Assembly (NCBI RefSeq): GCF_008806345.1
Contig: NZ_VZZJ01000029.1
Location: 1 to 64,000, forward strand
Length of the DNA stretch: 64,000 nt
Source: Methylobacterium planeticum
GTDB taxonomy: Bacteria > Pseudomonadota > Alphaproteobacteria > Rhizobiales > Beijerinckiaceae
Direction: 5' to 3'
Shown here: piece by piece, positions 1 to 7,711 of the stretch
Position numbering within the stretch: the first letter of the stretch is position 1
Layout: every line of letters begins with the position of its first letter
Program-made: the position numbers and the translations under genes
Notes under the pieces: model-generated
Told to the model about the DNA's origin: nothing
Databases searched by the model: none
Seen by the model: only the letters and a program-made list of their open reading frames with translations

Positions 1-161
1 TTGCCCGAGCCGGACGGCCCGATGATGCAGATCACCTCGCCCTTTTTGACGTCGAGGCTGATGCCCTTGAGGACCTCGACGGTCCCGAAGGATTTGTGGA
101 CGTCGATGAGCTGGACGATCGGCGGATCGGGGGTCCAATCGGGACGCGGGGTGCCGGTCAT
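1..161 (-). CDS. Amino-acid ABC transporter ATP-binding protein, N-terminal part only
   Basis: This is the ATPase of a polar amino-acid ABC importer. The window holds only its first ~53 codons and the gene runs off the left edge. Visible are the N-terminal beta strand (IVQLIDVHKSFGTVEVLKGI) and the start of the Walker A loop (CIIGPSGSG), cut just before the lysine. The ATG at 161-159 begins 18 bases after the end of the upstream permease. It is the last gene visible of a minus-strand operon with binding protein, permease and permease. The Walker A segment is nearly the same as in the second amino-acid ATPase of the window near 8.3 kb. Family assignment is firm; substrate cannot be read from the sequence. 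Confidence 0.9.
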   Translation of the reverse strand, partial: MTGTPRPDWTPDPPIVQLIDVHKSFGTVEVLKGISLDVKKGEVICIIGPSGSG

Positions 162-178
162 GGTCAGGAATGATGCTC

Positions 179-1063
179 TCAGCGGATCTGGAAACGCCGC
201 TCCATGCGGGCGGTCCAGCGGTCGATCGGGTAGCAGTAGAGGAAGAAGCAGAGCAGGGCGAAGCCGTAGAGGGGCGCGAACAATTCGGGCCGCCCGCCCT
301 CGGCCGCGTGAACCTGGGCCGTCAGCGTCAGCATCTCCGAGACACCGACGATCGAGGCCTGCACGGTCGCCATCGCCACGAGGGCGTAGATGTTCATCCA
401 GGGCGGCAGCATCCGCTTCACGCATTGCGGCAGGATGATCCGCCACAGGATCTGGCGGCGGGTGAAGGCGAGGGACTCGGCCGCCTCCCACTGGGTCGTC
501 GGGACCGAGCGGACCGCGCCGCGCACGACCTCGGCGACGTTGGCCATCACCGGCAGGGAGAACCCGAACGTCGCCTTGACCCAGTCCGGCAGCGGGATGC
601 GGATGCCGAGCACGGTCAGCTGGAACGGCACCAGGAACATCACGAAGAACAGCAGCACCAGCCAGGGCGCGTTGCGGAAGAACTGCGTCACCCCCCAGGC
701 GACCCGGCGCAGGATCGGCTGCTCGGACAGCATCGCGATGCCGAGCCCCACGCCCGCGACCGTGCCGATCAGCATGGCGAGGAGCGAGATCGCGATGTTG
801 AAGGCGAAGCCCGTGAGGAGGAGCGGCGCCCATTTGACGATGACCGCGAGCGGCGAGAGCATCGCCGCGCCGGCCTGCGCCCAGGCCGAGGAGGCGACGA
901 GCGCGGCGCAGATGCCGAGGAGGAGCCCGTGACGGGCGCGCAGGCGCGGCGCGAAGCGCGTGGGCGTCACCCGGAACGGATGCAGGACCGGGAGAACGTG
1001 CCGTGCCTCGGGCACTTCGCCCCACCCTTCCGGACGGTCGCTGATCGATCGCTTCTCCCTCAT
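179..1063 (-). CDS. Amino-acid ABC transporter permease (HisM/GlnP type)
   Basis: A 294-residue inner-membrane permease subunit of the polar amino-acid ABC family. The first ~45 residues are a basic, Arg-rich extension before a first hydrophobic segment (LLLGICAALVASSAWA). The usual core follows, with FFRNAPWLVLLFFVMF, the typical 'RNxPxLVxLFF' signature, and an EAA-like loop (QWEAAESLAFTRRQ) that contacts the ATPase. The ATG at 1063 overlaps the stop of the preceding permease gene as ATGA, which fixes the start and indicates translational coupling. Two different permeases imply a heterodimeric importer. The N-terminal extension is longer than usual for the family. Confidence 0.9.
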   Translation of the reverse strand: MREKRSISDRPEGWGEVPEARHVLPVLHPFRVTPTRFAPRLRARHGLLLGICAALVASSAWAQAGAAMLSPLAVIVKWAPLLLTGFAFNIAISLLAMLIGTVAGVGLGIAMLSEQPILRRVAWGVTQFFRNAPWLVLLFFVMFLVPFQLTVLGIRIPLPDWVKATFGFSLPVMANVAEVVRGAVRSVPTTQWEAAESLAFTRRQILWRIILPQCVKRMLPPWMNIYALVAMATVQASIVGVSEMLTLTAQVHAAEGGRPELFAPLYGFALLCFFLYCYPIDRWTARMERRFQIR

Positions 1064-1806
1064 CGGCCGTAGCCCGGGATGTGCAGGGCCCGCTCCCAGC
1101 GATGCATGATCCAGACGAGCACGCCGACCAGGATGCCGTAGGTGGCGAGCAGCACGCACATCATCTCGAAGACGTTCTGCGATTCCGACCAGATCTGCTT
1201 GACCGCGTAGAGGGTCTCCGGGACCGCGATGGCGTAGGCCAGCGTGGTGGTCTTCAGGAGGTTGATGAGGTTGTTGTTCAGGGCCGGCAGGCAGATGCGC
1301 AGGGCGAGCGGCAGGATGACGAAGAGGTAGGCCTTGAGCCGCGTGTAGCCCAGGGCCTCGGCGGCCTCGACCGTGGTCTTCGGCACGGCCTCGATGCCGG
1401 AGCGGAAGATCTCGATGTTGAAGGCGCCGGCGAAGAGCGACAGCGAGATGATCGCCCACTGGACGTTGTTGAGGATCGGCTCGCGCAGGCCGGAGGCGCT
1501 CTGCGCCGCGGGCAGCAGGGTGCCGAGGCCGAAATAGAAGAAGAAGATCTGCACCAGCGGCGGCGTGTTGCGGAAGGTCACCACGTAGCCGTTGATCAGC
1601 CCGCGCAGGATCCGCGAGGGGCCGCCTTGCAGCAGCGCTCCGACCGCGCCGATGACGAGGCTGACCAGGATGGTGCTGATGCCGAGGTAGAGCGTGGTCT
1701 TCAGGCCGTTGAGATAGCGCTGGAAATCGTAGGAATCGTAGAAGACCGTGAAGTTGAGGCCCGTCGTCTCGTAGAGACGCTGGAACCAGTCCGGTATGAC
1801 ATCCAT
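1060..1806 (-). CDS. Amino-acid ABC transporter permease (HisQ type)
   Basis: A 248-residue inner-membrane permease, the first of two in the operon. It has a hydrophobic segment at about residues 37-57, the signature TFRNTPPLVQIFFFYFGLG, and an EAA loop (KTTVEAAEALGYTRLKAYLF) near residues 140-160. It sits 102 bases downstream of the binding-protein gene and overlaps the next permease by 4 bases. Length and motif order are typical for the HisMQ/GlnP family. It should form a heterodimer with the product of 179-1063. Confidence 0.92.
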   Translation of the reverse strand: MDVIPDWFQRLYETTGLNFTVFYDSYDFQRYLNGLKTTLYLGISTILVSLVIGAVGALLQGGPSRILRGLINGYVVTFRNTPPLVQIFFFYFGLGTLLPAAQSASGLREPILNNVQWAIISLSLFAGAFNIEIFRSGIEAVPKTTVEAAEALGYTRLKAYLFVILPLALRICLPALNNNLINLLKTTTLAYAIAVPETLYAVKQIWSESQNVFEMMCVLLATYGILVGVLVWIMHRWERALHIPGYGR

Positions 1807-1908
1807 CGCGCAACTCGCGGCGGCCGGGGTTCAGCCCCCCGGCTCAGGTTGACGGTTCCGTCCCGGGCGGTCCGGCGCGAGGCCGTGCCGCCCGGGCGGG
1901 GCTCGGCC

Positions 1909-2739
1909 TCAGTTGGTGGCGTTCTTGTACTTCTCGTGCATCGCCTTCGAGTACTCGGTCGGCTCGATGCCCCACTTCTTCTCCGACGCGACGACGAGGC
2001 CGGTCTTCATCCAGTCCTTGGTCGTGGTCTCGAGGAGTGCCTGCAGGGTTGCGTTGCCGGGCGCCACCGCCATGATCCACGGCGCCTCGAGGACGCCCTT
2101 GAGCGGCATCGCGTAGTCCGTCTTCCACTCGTCGTCGAGCAGGCGGCCCTGGATGAAGGTCTGATCGTAGAGGTAGCCGACGCAGTTGCCCTGCTTCATC
2201 GCGAAGAGCGGCTTCTCCGACCCGTCGAAAGCCACGATCTCCGCCCCGTAGGTACGGGCGATGTCCTTGTTGTACCACGCGCCCGAGGTGGCGCAGACGG
2301 GCTTGCCCTTCAGCTCGGCCCAATCCTTGATGCCCGACTTCTTGGGCAGGAGCACGTTGACGAAGTCGGAGTAATATTGCGGGTCGATCGCCTGGACGAC
2401 CTTGCGCCGCTCCGGCTTGTCGGAGACGGTCGCGATCAGCATGTCGACCTTGCCCTGCTGCAGGAACTCGATCCGGTTCGAGGAGACCACGGGCACGAGG
2501 TCCAGCTTGACGCCGAGGCGCTTGGCGACGTCGACCGCGAGATCCGGCTCGATGCCGATGATGTTGCCGCTCGGGTCGCGGAAACCGAAGGGCTTGTAAT
2601 CGGCCTTCACGCCGACGACGAGCGTACCCCGTTTTTTGATCGCGTCGACGCCGTCGGCGGCGGACGCCGCCCCGAGCGCCAAGCCGAGTCCGAACAGGGC
2701 GGTGGTCGCGTGGATCAGGGCACGAGTCGTCTTACGCAT
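1909..2739 (-). CDS. Amino-acid ABC transporter periplasmic binding protein
   Basis: A 276-residue family-3 solute-binding protein. A Sec signal peptide (MRKTTRALIHATT, hydrophobic stretch, cleavage about AASAADG) leads into the family core: KRGTLVVGVKADYKPFGFRD, then EPDLAVDVAKRLGVKLDLVP and DMLIATVSDKPERRK. It captures a polar amino acid or opine-like solute in the periplasm and passes it to the two permeases encoded next. It is first in the operon, so its promoter should lie in 2740-2900, where a perfect GntR-type palindrome is present. The ligand cannot be read from sequence. Confidence 0.92.
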   Translation of the reverse strand: MRKTTRALIHATTALFGLGLALGAASAADGVDAIKKRGTLVVGVKADYKPFGFRDPSGNIIGIEPDLAVDVAKRLGVKLDLVPVVSSNRIEFLQQGKVDMLIATVSDKPERRKVVQAIDPQYYSDFVNVLLPKKSGIKDWAELKGKPVCATSGAWYNKDIARTYGAEIVAFDGSEKPLFAMKQGNCVGYLYDQTFIQGRLLDDEWKTDYAMPLKGVLEAPWIMAVAPGNATLQALLETTTKDWMKTGLVVASEKKWGIEPTEYSKAMHEKYKNATN

Positions 2740-2857
2740 GGGATCACGCCTTTCTGGAAGGATTCGGGGCCGGAACGTCGCGACGTCGACCCTGAGGATC
2801 GACCCTCATCGCGCGGAGCGCAACGTCTCACTGTATCCCGGCCCGGCGGTGCAGACC

Positions 2858-2871
2858 GCTTGTATACAAGC
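2858..2871. promoter_or_regulatory. Perfect 14-bp palindrome, GntR-type operator candidate
   Basis: GCTTGTATACAAGC is identical to its reverse complement. The TTGTATACAA core resembles operators of FCD/FadR-type GntR repressors. It lies 119 bases upstream of the binding-protein start and beyond the 3' end of the broken sarcosine-oxidase-like gene. No GntR gene is visible in the window, so the regulator would be encoded elsewhere. The palindrome is observed; its function is inferred. Confidence 0.5.
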
Positions 2872-2909
2872 AAGCTGCAGGCCAGGGGCCCGTGGCCGGT
2901 CCGGGATGC

Positions 2910-3266
2910 CTACAGGAAGTGGCCGAGGCCGAAGGGCGCGAGGTCGATCGGGCTGCGCGCCTACGCGAGGAGCCCGGCCACGGCCTCGCCGATGCCGGCG
3001 GAGTGCTTGAAGCCGTGGCCGGAGCAGGCGGAGACGACGTGGACCCGGTCCTGCTCCGGGTGTCGGTCGGTAAGGAAGCCGCGATCGGGGGTCACGATGT
3101 AGAGGCAGGCCGCGGCCTGGGCGACCTCCGGCGCATCCACGCGCTCAAGCCCGTCCTGTGCTGCCGCGAGGGTGTTCCGACCGAGGATCGGACGCGCGGC
3201 GACCGCCTCGATGCCGCCGCCGATGCGGAACGGCTCGCCCGCCGGCATCGGGGTGCGGGCGTCCAT
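2910..3266 (-). pseudogene. Remnant of a monomeric sarcosine oxidase-like flavoenzyme (C-terminal end)
   Basis: The reading frame keeps only about the last quarter of an MSOX/N-methyltryptophan oxidase protein, a family of about 390 residues. Recognisable are CLYIVTPDRGFLTDRHPEQ, VVSACSGHGFKHSAGIGEAV and, after an in-frame TAG at 2961-2963, SPIDLAPFGLGHF, which is the normal family C-terminus. The FAD-binding N-terminal domain is absent, and the segment before residue ~45 is not clearly family-like. Truncation plus the internal amber codon make an active oxidase very unlikely. It lies beside another broken flavoprotein. Confidence 0.75.
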
Positions 3267-3274
3267 GCGGCGGT

Positions 3275-3562
3275 TCAGTGCGGGTCGGCGGCCTCGCCGA
3301 GGGCGGCAACAGCCTCCTTGCGCAGGTTGCTGGCGTCGGAGCCGTCCTTCTCGAACTTGACCCCGAGCTTGTCGAGGTACTGGATCATCGGGAACGGGCT
3401 CTACGCGCAGGCCAGCGCGGCCTTCTGGTCGACGATGCCGTCATCGGCGACCGTGATCTCCGTCACGTACTGCTCCGGGGTGGCGTAGCCCGACCCGGTG
3501 CCGCCGCCGATCACCAGGATGTCGGCCTCGATGATCTCGGTCTTGGGTTCGGTGGCGCTCAT
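3275..3562 (-). pseudogene. Remnant of an AprA/fumarate-reductase-like FAD protein (N-terminal end)
   Basis: From the ATG at 3562 the frame reads an FAD dinucleotide motif (ADILVIGGG) that stops abruptly. It joins directly to a segment typical of residues far downstream in the family (VTVADDGIV-like, here TEITVADDGIVDQKAALA). An in-frame TAG at 3401-3403 follows, and then the family continues as FPMIQYLDKLGVKFEKDG. The last ~18 codons do not resemble the family. An internal deletion and a nonsense codon are therefore both visible, in a family normally over 500 residues long. It is inferred to be a decayed oxidoreductase. Confidence 0.7.
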
Positions 3563-3635
3563 GCCAGGCTGTCTCGCTTCCAGGACGCGGCCATGGGCCT
3601 CGCGCCGTCCAGGCGGAAATCGTAGGATCAATGGA

Positions 3636-3992
3636 TCAGGCGGCGTCGGCGTCCGGCGCCTCGCGGGTGAGATCGCGCAGGTAGACCCAGGGAAAAATCC
3701 CGCGGACATGGCCGTCCGAGAATGTGATATGGGCGGCGTAGGTCCCCATCGGCTCAATGTGCTTGACCGCCACCGCCTTGAATTCCAAGGGAAAATGTCC
3801 TTGCACCCGATCACGGGTGCACCAGGCACAGCGGCAGTGCAGGCGTAGCGTCTCGGCCGCGAGAACGGCCGTCGCGCCGTCGCGCCAGGTCAGGCGCAGG
3901 CTGGCACCGGCGCGGGCCAGCACAACCTCGTCCGGCGTCGCCGTGGGGTCGAAAGGAGGTTGGGCCGGAAGCCTCGTCACGCCGCTCGCCAT
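3636..3992 (-). CDS. DUF971 (gamma-butyrobetaine hydroxylase N-terminal-like) protein
   Basis: A 118-residue protein of the stand-alone DUF971/GBBH-like N-terminal domain family. Motifs seen are RLTWRDGATAVLAAETLR, the LHCRCAWCTRD cysteine-rich turn, the KAVAVKHIEPMGTYAAHITF strand and the FPWVYLRDL terminus that closes the domain. Such proteins are thought to act in metal or iron-sulfur handling, but no activity is established for this type. It is the only clearly intact gene between 2.9 and 5.3 kb, flanked by broken genes. The start was chosen at the ATG following a purine-rich stretch. Confidence 0.82.
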   Translation of the reverse strand: MASGVTRLPAQPPFDPTATPDEVVLARAGASLRLTWRDGATAVLAAETLRLHCRCAWCTRDRVQGHFPLEFKAVAVKHIEPMGTYAAHITFSDGHVRGIFPWVYLRDLTREAPDADAA

Positions 3993-4080
3993 CCGCTGAT
4001 CCTCTCGAGAACGCGGGTATTGGAGCGGATGAGCCTGCCCTTCGACAGCAATTAGTTGCCCGAGGGCCGATGCCGTCTCC

Positions 4081-4740
4081 CTAGCGGCAGCTCAGAGCAT
4101 GCGGCTTCGCCACGAGGCTTCCGTCAGGGCCGACAGGGATGGTGCTCGCCGACCGCGACCGCGGGCCGGTCCGGTTCTCGCAGCCATCCGACGCAACGTC
4201 GGCGAGTCTCTGCCTAACCGTGGCGCGACCGGGACTCGCCAAGCTCACGACGTCGAGGGACGTCACCGACTGGCCCATATTGTAGCTCGCGGTCTCCAAA
4301 AGGACTTCGCCGAGTCCATCCCCGTCGCGGTCGACCGTACCGGCCACGCGTTGGTAGCCGGGCTGCGTCGCGAGCGCGTAAATTCCCGCAGCTTCGCCTC
4401 TCTCGAGGGCGACCAACACCTGCGGCGTGTCGGGGAACGGATCGGCGGCGACTGGCCCGGAGCGCGCCAGAAGGTACAGGTCCTGCTTGCGCCCTGCCGC
4501 CGAAAACGCGCCGCTGGCACTTCCAAGGATCACGGAACGCTCGCCGAGCGATTTGGCGAGGGGCGGATCTCAGCTCGCAACGGCCCGCCCGAGCGCGGCG
4601 CGAACCGCCGCCGGATCAGTGATCGACCGGGGGGCGGGGTCCTGCCGGCAATCCAGGATCTGCCAAGGCTCCGCGCGCACGGACGTCGTCACGGCGACGA
4701 AGGCAGCCAGGGCGAGACGTTGGGAAGAAACGGCCGTCAT
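4081..4740 (-). pseudogene. Exported hypothetical protein interrupted by an in-frame TGA
   Basis: The frame begins with a good signal peptide (MTAVSSQRLALAAFVAV, cleavage near SVRA-EP). It reads WQILDCRQDPAPR and RAALGRAVAS, meets TGA at 4570-4572, and continues in the same frame for another 162 codons (PLAKSLGERSVILGSASG to KPHALSCR). The second half has a DRDGDGLGEVLLE stretch resembling FG-GAP/calcium-loop repeats. Both halves read as one protein, so a nonsense mutation, for example in an Arg CGA codon, is the simplest reading. The downstream part could restart at the GTG at 4533 but would lack an export signal. The family is not recognised. Confidence 0.6.
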
Positions 4741-5079
4741 CGGTAGGTCCTCTGCGAAGGTTCGCCGCCGTGTCCGGTCCGGCGCCGGGTCCAAGGCGAG
4801 GCGCGAAGCGACAGGGGTCGCAATCCGCGCGACGAGTTCATGATGGACCCGGCCACGACTGCTCCGCGCTGTGGCGGCAGGGCTCCAGGGCCGCTCAGCG
4901 AAGCTCCGCCCGAAACGGGTGGCGCCTAGGGCGTCTCTGCAAACCTAAGTCGGGCACACGAAATCTGCGAGTTCACCCCCTTCGGCGCTCGGCAGACCGG
5001 GCGAAGCCACTGTCAAGTACACTCGAAAACAGCAGGAAGCTGACGCGCTCGCACGAATGGGGCAGTTTGCAGATACGGC
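4741..5079. other. 339 bases with no recognisable gene
   Basis: No frame on either strand shows family-like protein or a convincing start with a ribosome binding site. The stretch separates two interrupted genes and may hold the former promoter of the exported protein. No repeat or hairpin stood out. Confidence 0.5.
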
Positions 5080-5313
5080 CTAATCCGGGATGATGGAGCA
5101 GACCGGCTCAATGTCCTTGCCCACGACGCGGACGCCGCCCACGACCGCCTCTCCGACGCCGATGGCGAGATCAACCGCCTGTCCGGCGGTGTCGAGCACC
5201 GTCGCGAAATCGCTCCAGCTGCCGGATTCCTTGGCTCTGGCGGCACCTTCCTCGGTCGCTTACTGCACGGCGGCCTCGTCGGCGGCACTCGCCTCGGCGG
5301 TCTCAGGTTTCAT
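5080..5313 (-). pseudogene. Small hypothetical gene interrupted by an in-frame TAA
   Basis: Starting at ATG 5313, after a GGGAGCG ribosome-binding-like stretch, the frame reads MKPETAEASAADEAAVQ and hits TAA at 5260-5262. It continues in frame with EEGAARAKESGSWSDFATVL, then AIGVGEAVVGGVRVVGKDIE, ending in CSIIPD at a TAG. Without the TAA it would be a 77-residue protein with an amphipathic alanine-rich N-terminus and a glycine/valine-rich segment. The coherent sequence after the stop argues for a recently broken real gene. No family is recognised. Confidence 0.55.
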
Positions 5314-5425
5314 CGAGCGCTCCCTTCCCGGGTAGTCCTTCGACACTCAGGTGGATGCGTCATCCTGGCATTATCAAGGCTGCCTCGCCGTCGAACGCGG
5401 CGGAGGAGCCTTCGTCCGAGCCGCT

Positions 5426-6373
5426 TCAATAGCCGCTCATGCGGTCCACCGTGTCGGGGAGTTCGCCGTTCCGGCGATAGCGGCGAACATTGCCGGCGAC
5501 GATTGCCGCCGCCGACCGTCGGTCCGTCGGCGCTGAGATATGGGGCAGCACCGTCACCTTCGGATGGTCCCATTCAGGGGCGTCCGGCGGTAGGGGCTCA
5601 ATGTCGAACACGTCCAGAACCGCATGCGCGAGGTGGCCGGAATTGAGCGCCGCGATCAGGTCTGTCTTCACGACGATCGGCCCCCTGGCGAAATTGATCA
5701 GGGCCGCGCCGGATTTCATCGCCGCCAGCCGTGCGGCATCCAGGAGACCCCGCGTTTCCGCCGTCAACGGCAGGAGGCAGACCACGATGTCACTGCGTGC
5801 AAGGAGCCGCGACAGCCCGTCCGCGCCGGTGAATGCCTCGATACCGGCCACGGGCTGCCCCGACCGACTCCAGCCCGCGACCGCGAAGCCGGCCCGGATC
5901 AGGCGCTCGGCGGCGGTTGCACCGAGCGCGCCGAGGCCGAGAAGCCCGACCTGAACCTGTGATGGCGGACGATAGGGCAATGCCTGCCAGATCCGTCCAC
6001 GCTGCTGTCGCGCGTAGTCCGGCATGCCGCGGTGCAGATAGTAGGTCCAGGCGAGCACGGCCTCTGCCATGACACGGGACAGTTCCAGATCGATCAGGCG
6101 CACGATCGGCGGAGCACCCGCCCCCAATTCGCCGACGAGCCGCTCGACACCGGCCCACAAGCTCTGCACCCAGGCAAGATTCGGCAGCGCCGCCACATCC
6201 GCGGGATCGGGATTGGCCACGATCGCGATATCGGCACGACCGCGCTGCTCCGCGGTCAAGGTCCGGAACGGCAGGATCGTCTCGTCGGGCATGGCGGCGG
6301 CGAGCACCGCCTGCCACTCCTCCTCGGAAGCGGCATCCCCGCGGGTGACCAGGGGGATCGGGCTCGTCGTCAT
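5426..6373 (-). CDS. ghrA: Glyoxylate/hydroxypyruvate reductase A-like dehydrogenase
   Basis: A 315-residue member of the D-isomer 2-hydroxyacid dehydrogenase family, GhrA branch, expected to reduce glyoxylate or hydroxypyruvate with NADPH in the cytosol. Seen are the Rossmann motif (VGLLGLGALGATAAERL), the catalytic Arg in INFARGPIV, the Glu in DVFDIEPLP and the His in VLPHISAPT. The N-terminal half has the GhrA-like WVQSLWAGVERL. The ATG at 6373 lies one base after the stop of the upstream FAD oxidoreductase. A start at 6391 is possible but would overlap that gene. It is the last gene of a five-gene operon and may dispose of glyoxylate or a related 2-oxoacid made by the upstream oxidase. 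Confidence 0.85.
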   Translation of the reverse strand: MTTSPIPLVTRGDAASEEEWQAVLAAAMPDETILPFRTLTAEQRGRADIAIVANPDPADVAALPNLAWVQSLWAGVERLVGELGAGAPPIVRLIDLELSRVMAEAVLAWTYYLHRGMPDYARQQRGRIWQALPYRPPSQVQVGLLGLGALGATAAERLIRAGFAVAGWSRSGQPVAGIEAFTGADGLSRLLARSDIVVCLLPLTAETRGLLDAARLAAMKSGAALINFARGPIVVKTDLIAALNSGHLAHAVLDVFDIEPLPPDAPEWDHPKVTVLPHISAPTDRRSAAAIVAGNVRRYRRNGELPDTVDRMSGY

Positions 6374-6374
6374 C

Positions 6375-7664
6375 TCAGCGCACGCCACCATCGTTCAGGC
6401 GGTACCACGCGATCACGGCCGAGACGTAGATTCGATGGAGCGCGTGGAGCGGAAGCCGAGCGACCGGCGACGGAGCAACGGGCAGCGCGTCGGCGTTGCC
6501 GGTGGCGACATATTCGGCGATCGCGCGACCCATCGTGGATTGCAGGCCGACACCTCGCCCCTGGCACCCGATATCGATGAGGAGGCCGGGCTCCGGTTCG
6601 TGCAGATGCGGCAGGAAATCGCGGGTGATGGCAACCCGGCCGCACCAGCGGTAATCGAAGCCGATCTTGCCGAGTTGGGGGAAGAGCTTGCCGACGATCC
6701 GCTCGAGATGGGCCCAATCCTCAGACCCGCGCGGCTCGCGGAATGGGCCGCGTCCGCCGAGCAGCAGGCGGCCGGTATGGTCGAGGCGGAAGTACAGAAG
6801 GAGCTTGCGCGTGTCGGAGGAAACGTGTCCCTCCGGCAGGATCGAGCGGCGCAGATTGTCAGACAGGGGCGCCGTCGCGACCTGGAAGGAATTCGCCGCG
6901 ATGATGCTCTGGGCGAGGTCCGGCCAGAGCGCATCGGTGTAGCCGTTGGTGCAGAGGATCACCCGCTCGGCCACGATCTCCGCGCCCTGCGCGGTCGTCA
7001 CCCGCCAGCCGTCGCGGCCGCGATTGAGGCCGGTGACGGGGGTGCAGCCATGGATGGCGGCACCGGCGGCCTGGGCGGCGCGCGCCAGACCACGGGCGTA
7101 GCTCAGGGGTTGGACGGCGCCCCCACGCCCATCGAGCCATCCGCCAAGGTACCGGTCTGTGCCGAGGAGCCGGTCCGTCTCCGCCTTGTCGAGGGCGCGT
7201 GCCGGAGCCCCGAGACGGGCCCATTGCTCCGCGCGCCGCCCGACCTCGTCGACGCCGGCCTGCGTGTGCGCGCCCTGGATCCAACCGTTGCGGCGGTGGG
7301 GCACGTCGAGGCCGTGCTTCTCGATCAGGCCGAATACGGTGTCGGCGGTGCTGCCGGCGAAGTGGGCGAGGCGCTCGCCGCGCTCCTGCCCGAACTTGGC
7401 GACGAGGTCGTCGGGATCGAACTTGAGGCCGGGGATGACCTGCCCGCCATTCCGCCCCGAGGCGCCGAAGCCGACCTCCTGCGCCTCCAGAACGGTCGCC
7501 CGGATGCCGCGCTCCGCGAGGTGCAGGGCCGTCGACAGGCCGCAATAGCCCGCGCCGATGACGACGACGTCAGCCCGACCGGAGGCTTCGAGGGGTGGCG
7601 TCTCCGGGGCTGGCACCGCCGTTGCGGCCCAGAGCGATGGGTCGAGAGGAAAGGGTTTCGCCAC
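6375..7664 (-). CDS. FAD-dependent amine/amino-acid oxidoreductase (PuuB/DadA-like)
   Basis: A 429-residue FAD oxidoreductase of the DAO superfamily. Visible are the dinucleotide-binding motif VVVIGAGYCGLSTALHLAER near residue 33, then GFGASGRNGGQV, which is characteristic of gamma-glutamylputrescine oxidase (PuuB)-like enzymes, and a C-terminal IGCQGRGVGLQSTMGRAIAE. It should oxidise a primary or secondary amine or amino acid with release of an aldehyde or ketone. It lies 47 bases after the ABC ATPase and directly before ghrA. The importer probably brings in its substrate. The facing XRE-cupin regulator is of the PuuR type, which fits a polyamine or amino-acid substrate. The substrate is inferred only. 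Confidence 0.85.
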   Translation of the reverse strand: MAKPFPLDPSLWAATAVPAPETPPLEASGRADVVVIGAGYCGLSTALHLAERGIRATVLEAQEVGFGASGRNGGQVIPGLKFDPDDLVAKFGQERGERLAHFAGSTADTVFGLIEKHGLDVPHRRNGWIQGAHTQAGVDEVGRRAEQWARLGAPARALDKAETDRLLGTDRYLGGWLDGRGGAVQPLSYARGLARAAQAAGAAIHGCTPVTGLNRGRDGWRVTTAQGAEIVAERVILCTNGYTDALWPDLAQSIIAANSFQVATAPLSDNLRRSILPEGHVSSDTRKLLLYFRLDHTGRLLLGGRGPFREPRGSEDWAHLERIVGKLFPQLGKIGFDYRWCGRVAITRDFLPHLHEPEPGLLIDIGCQGRGVGLQSTMGRAIAEYVATGNADALPVAPSPVARLPLHALHRIYVSAVIAWYRLNDGGVR

Positions 7665-7711
7665 GCGTCAGCTCGCCTGTGTGCCCCGGGCTCGGTCGCC
7701 CTCGGGCCGGT

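Noticed and set aside
1081..3102. Very long open frame on the plus strand opposite the amino-acid importer
   Set aside because: The translation is Arg/Gly/Asp/His-rich with no motif and lies antisense to clear permease and binding-protein genes; such frames are a by-product of high G+C at codon position three.
2961..3403. The two TAG codons as pyrrolysine sites
   Set aside because: Both genes also carry large deletions, the residues are not at known pyrrolysine positions, and adjacent genes show TGA and TAA stops.
4570..4572. TGA in the exported protein as a selenocysteine codon
   Set aside because: No redox motif surrounds it, no hairpin of SECIS type is evident just downstream, and neighbouring genes are broken by other stop codons, so a nonsense mutation is simpler.
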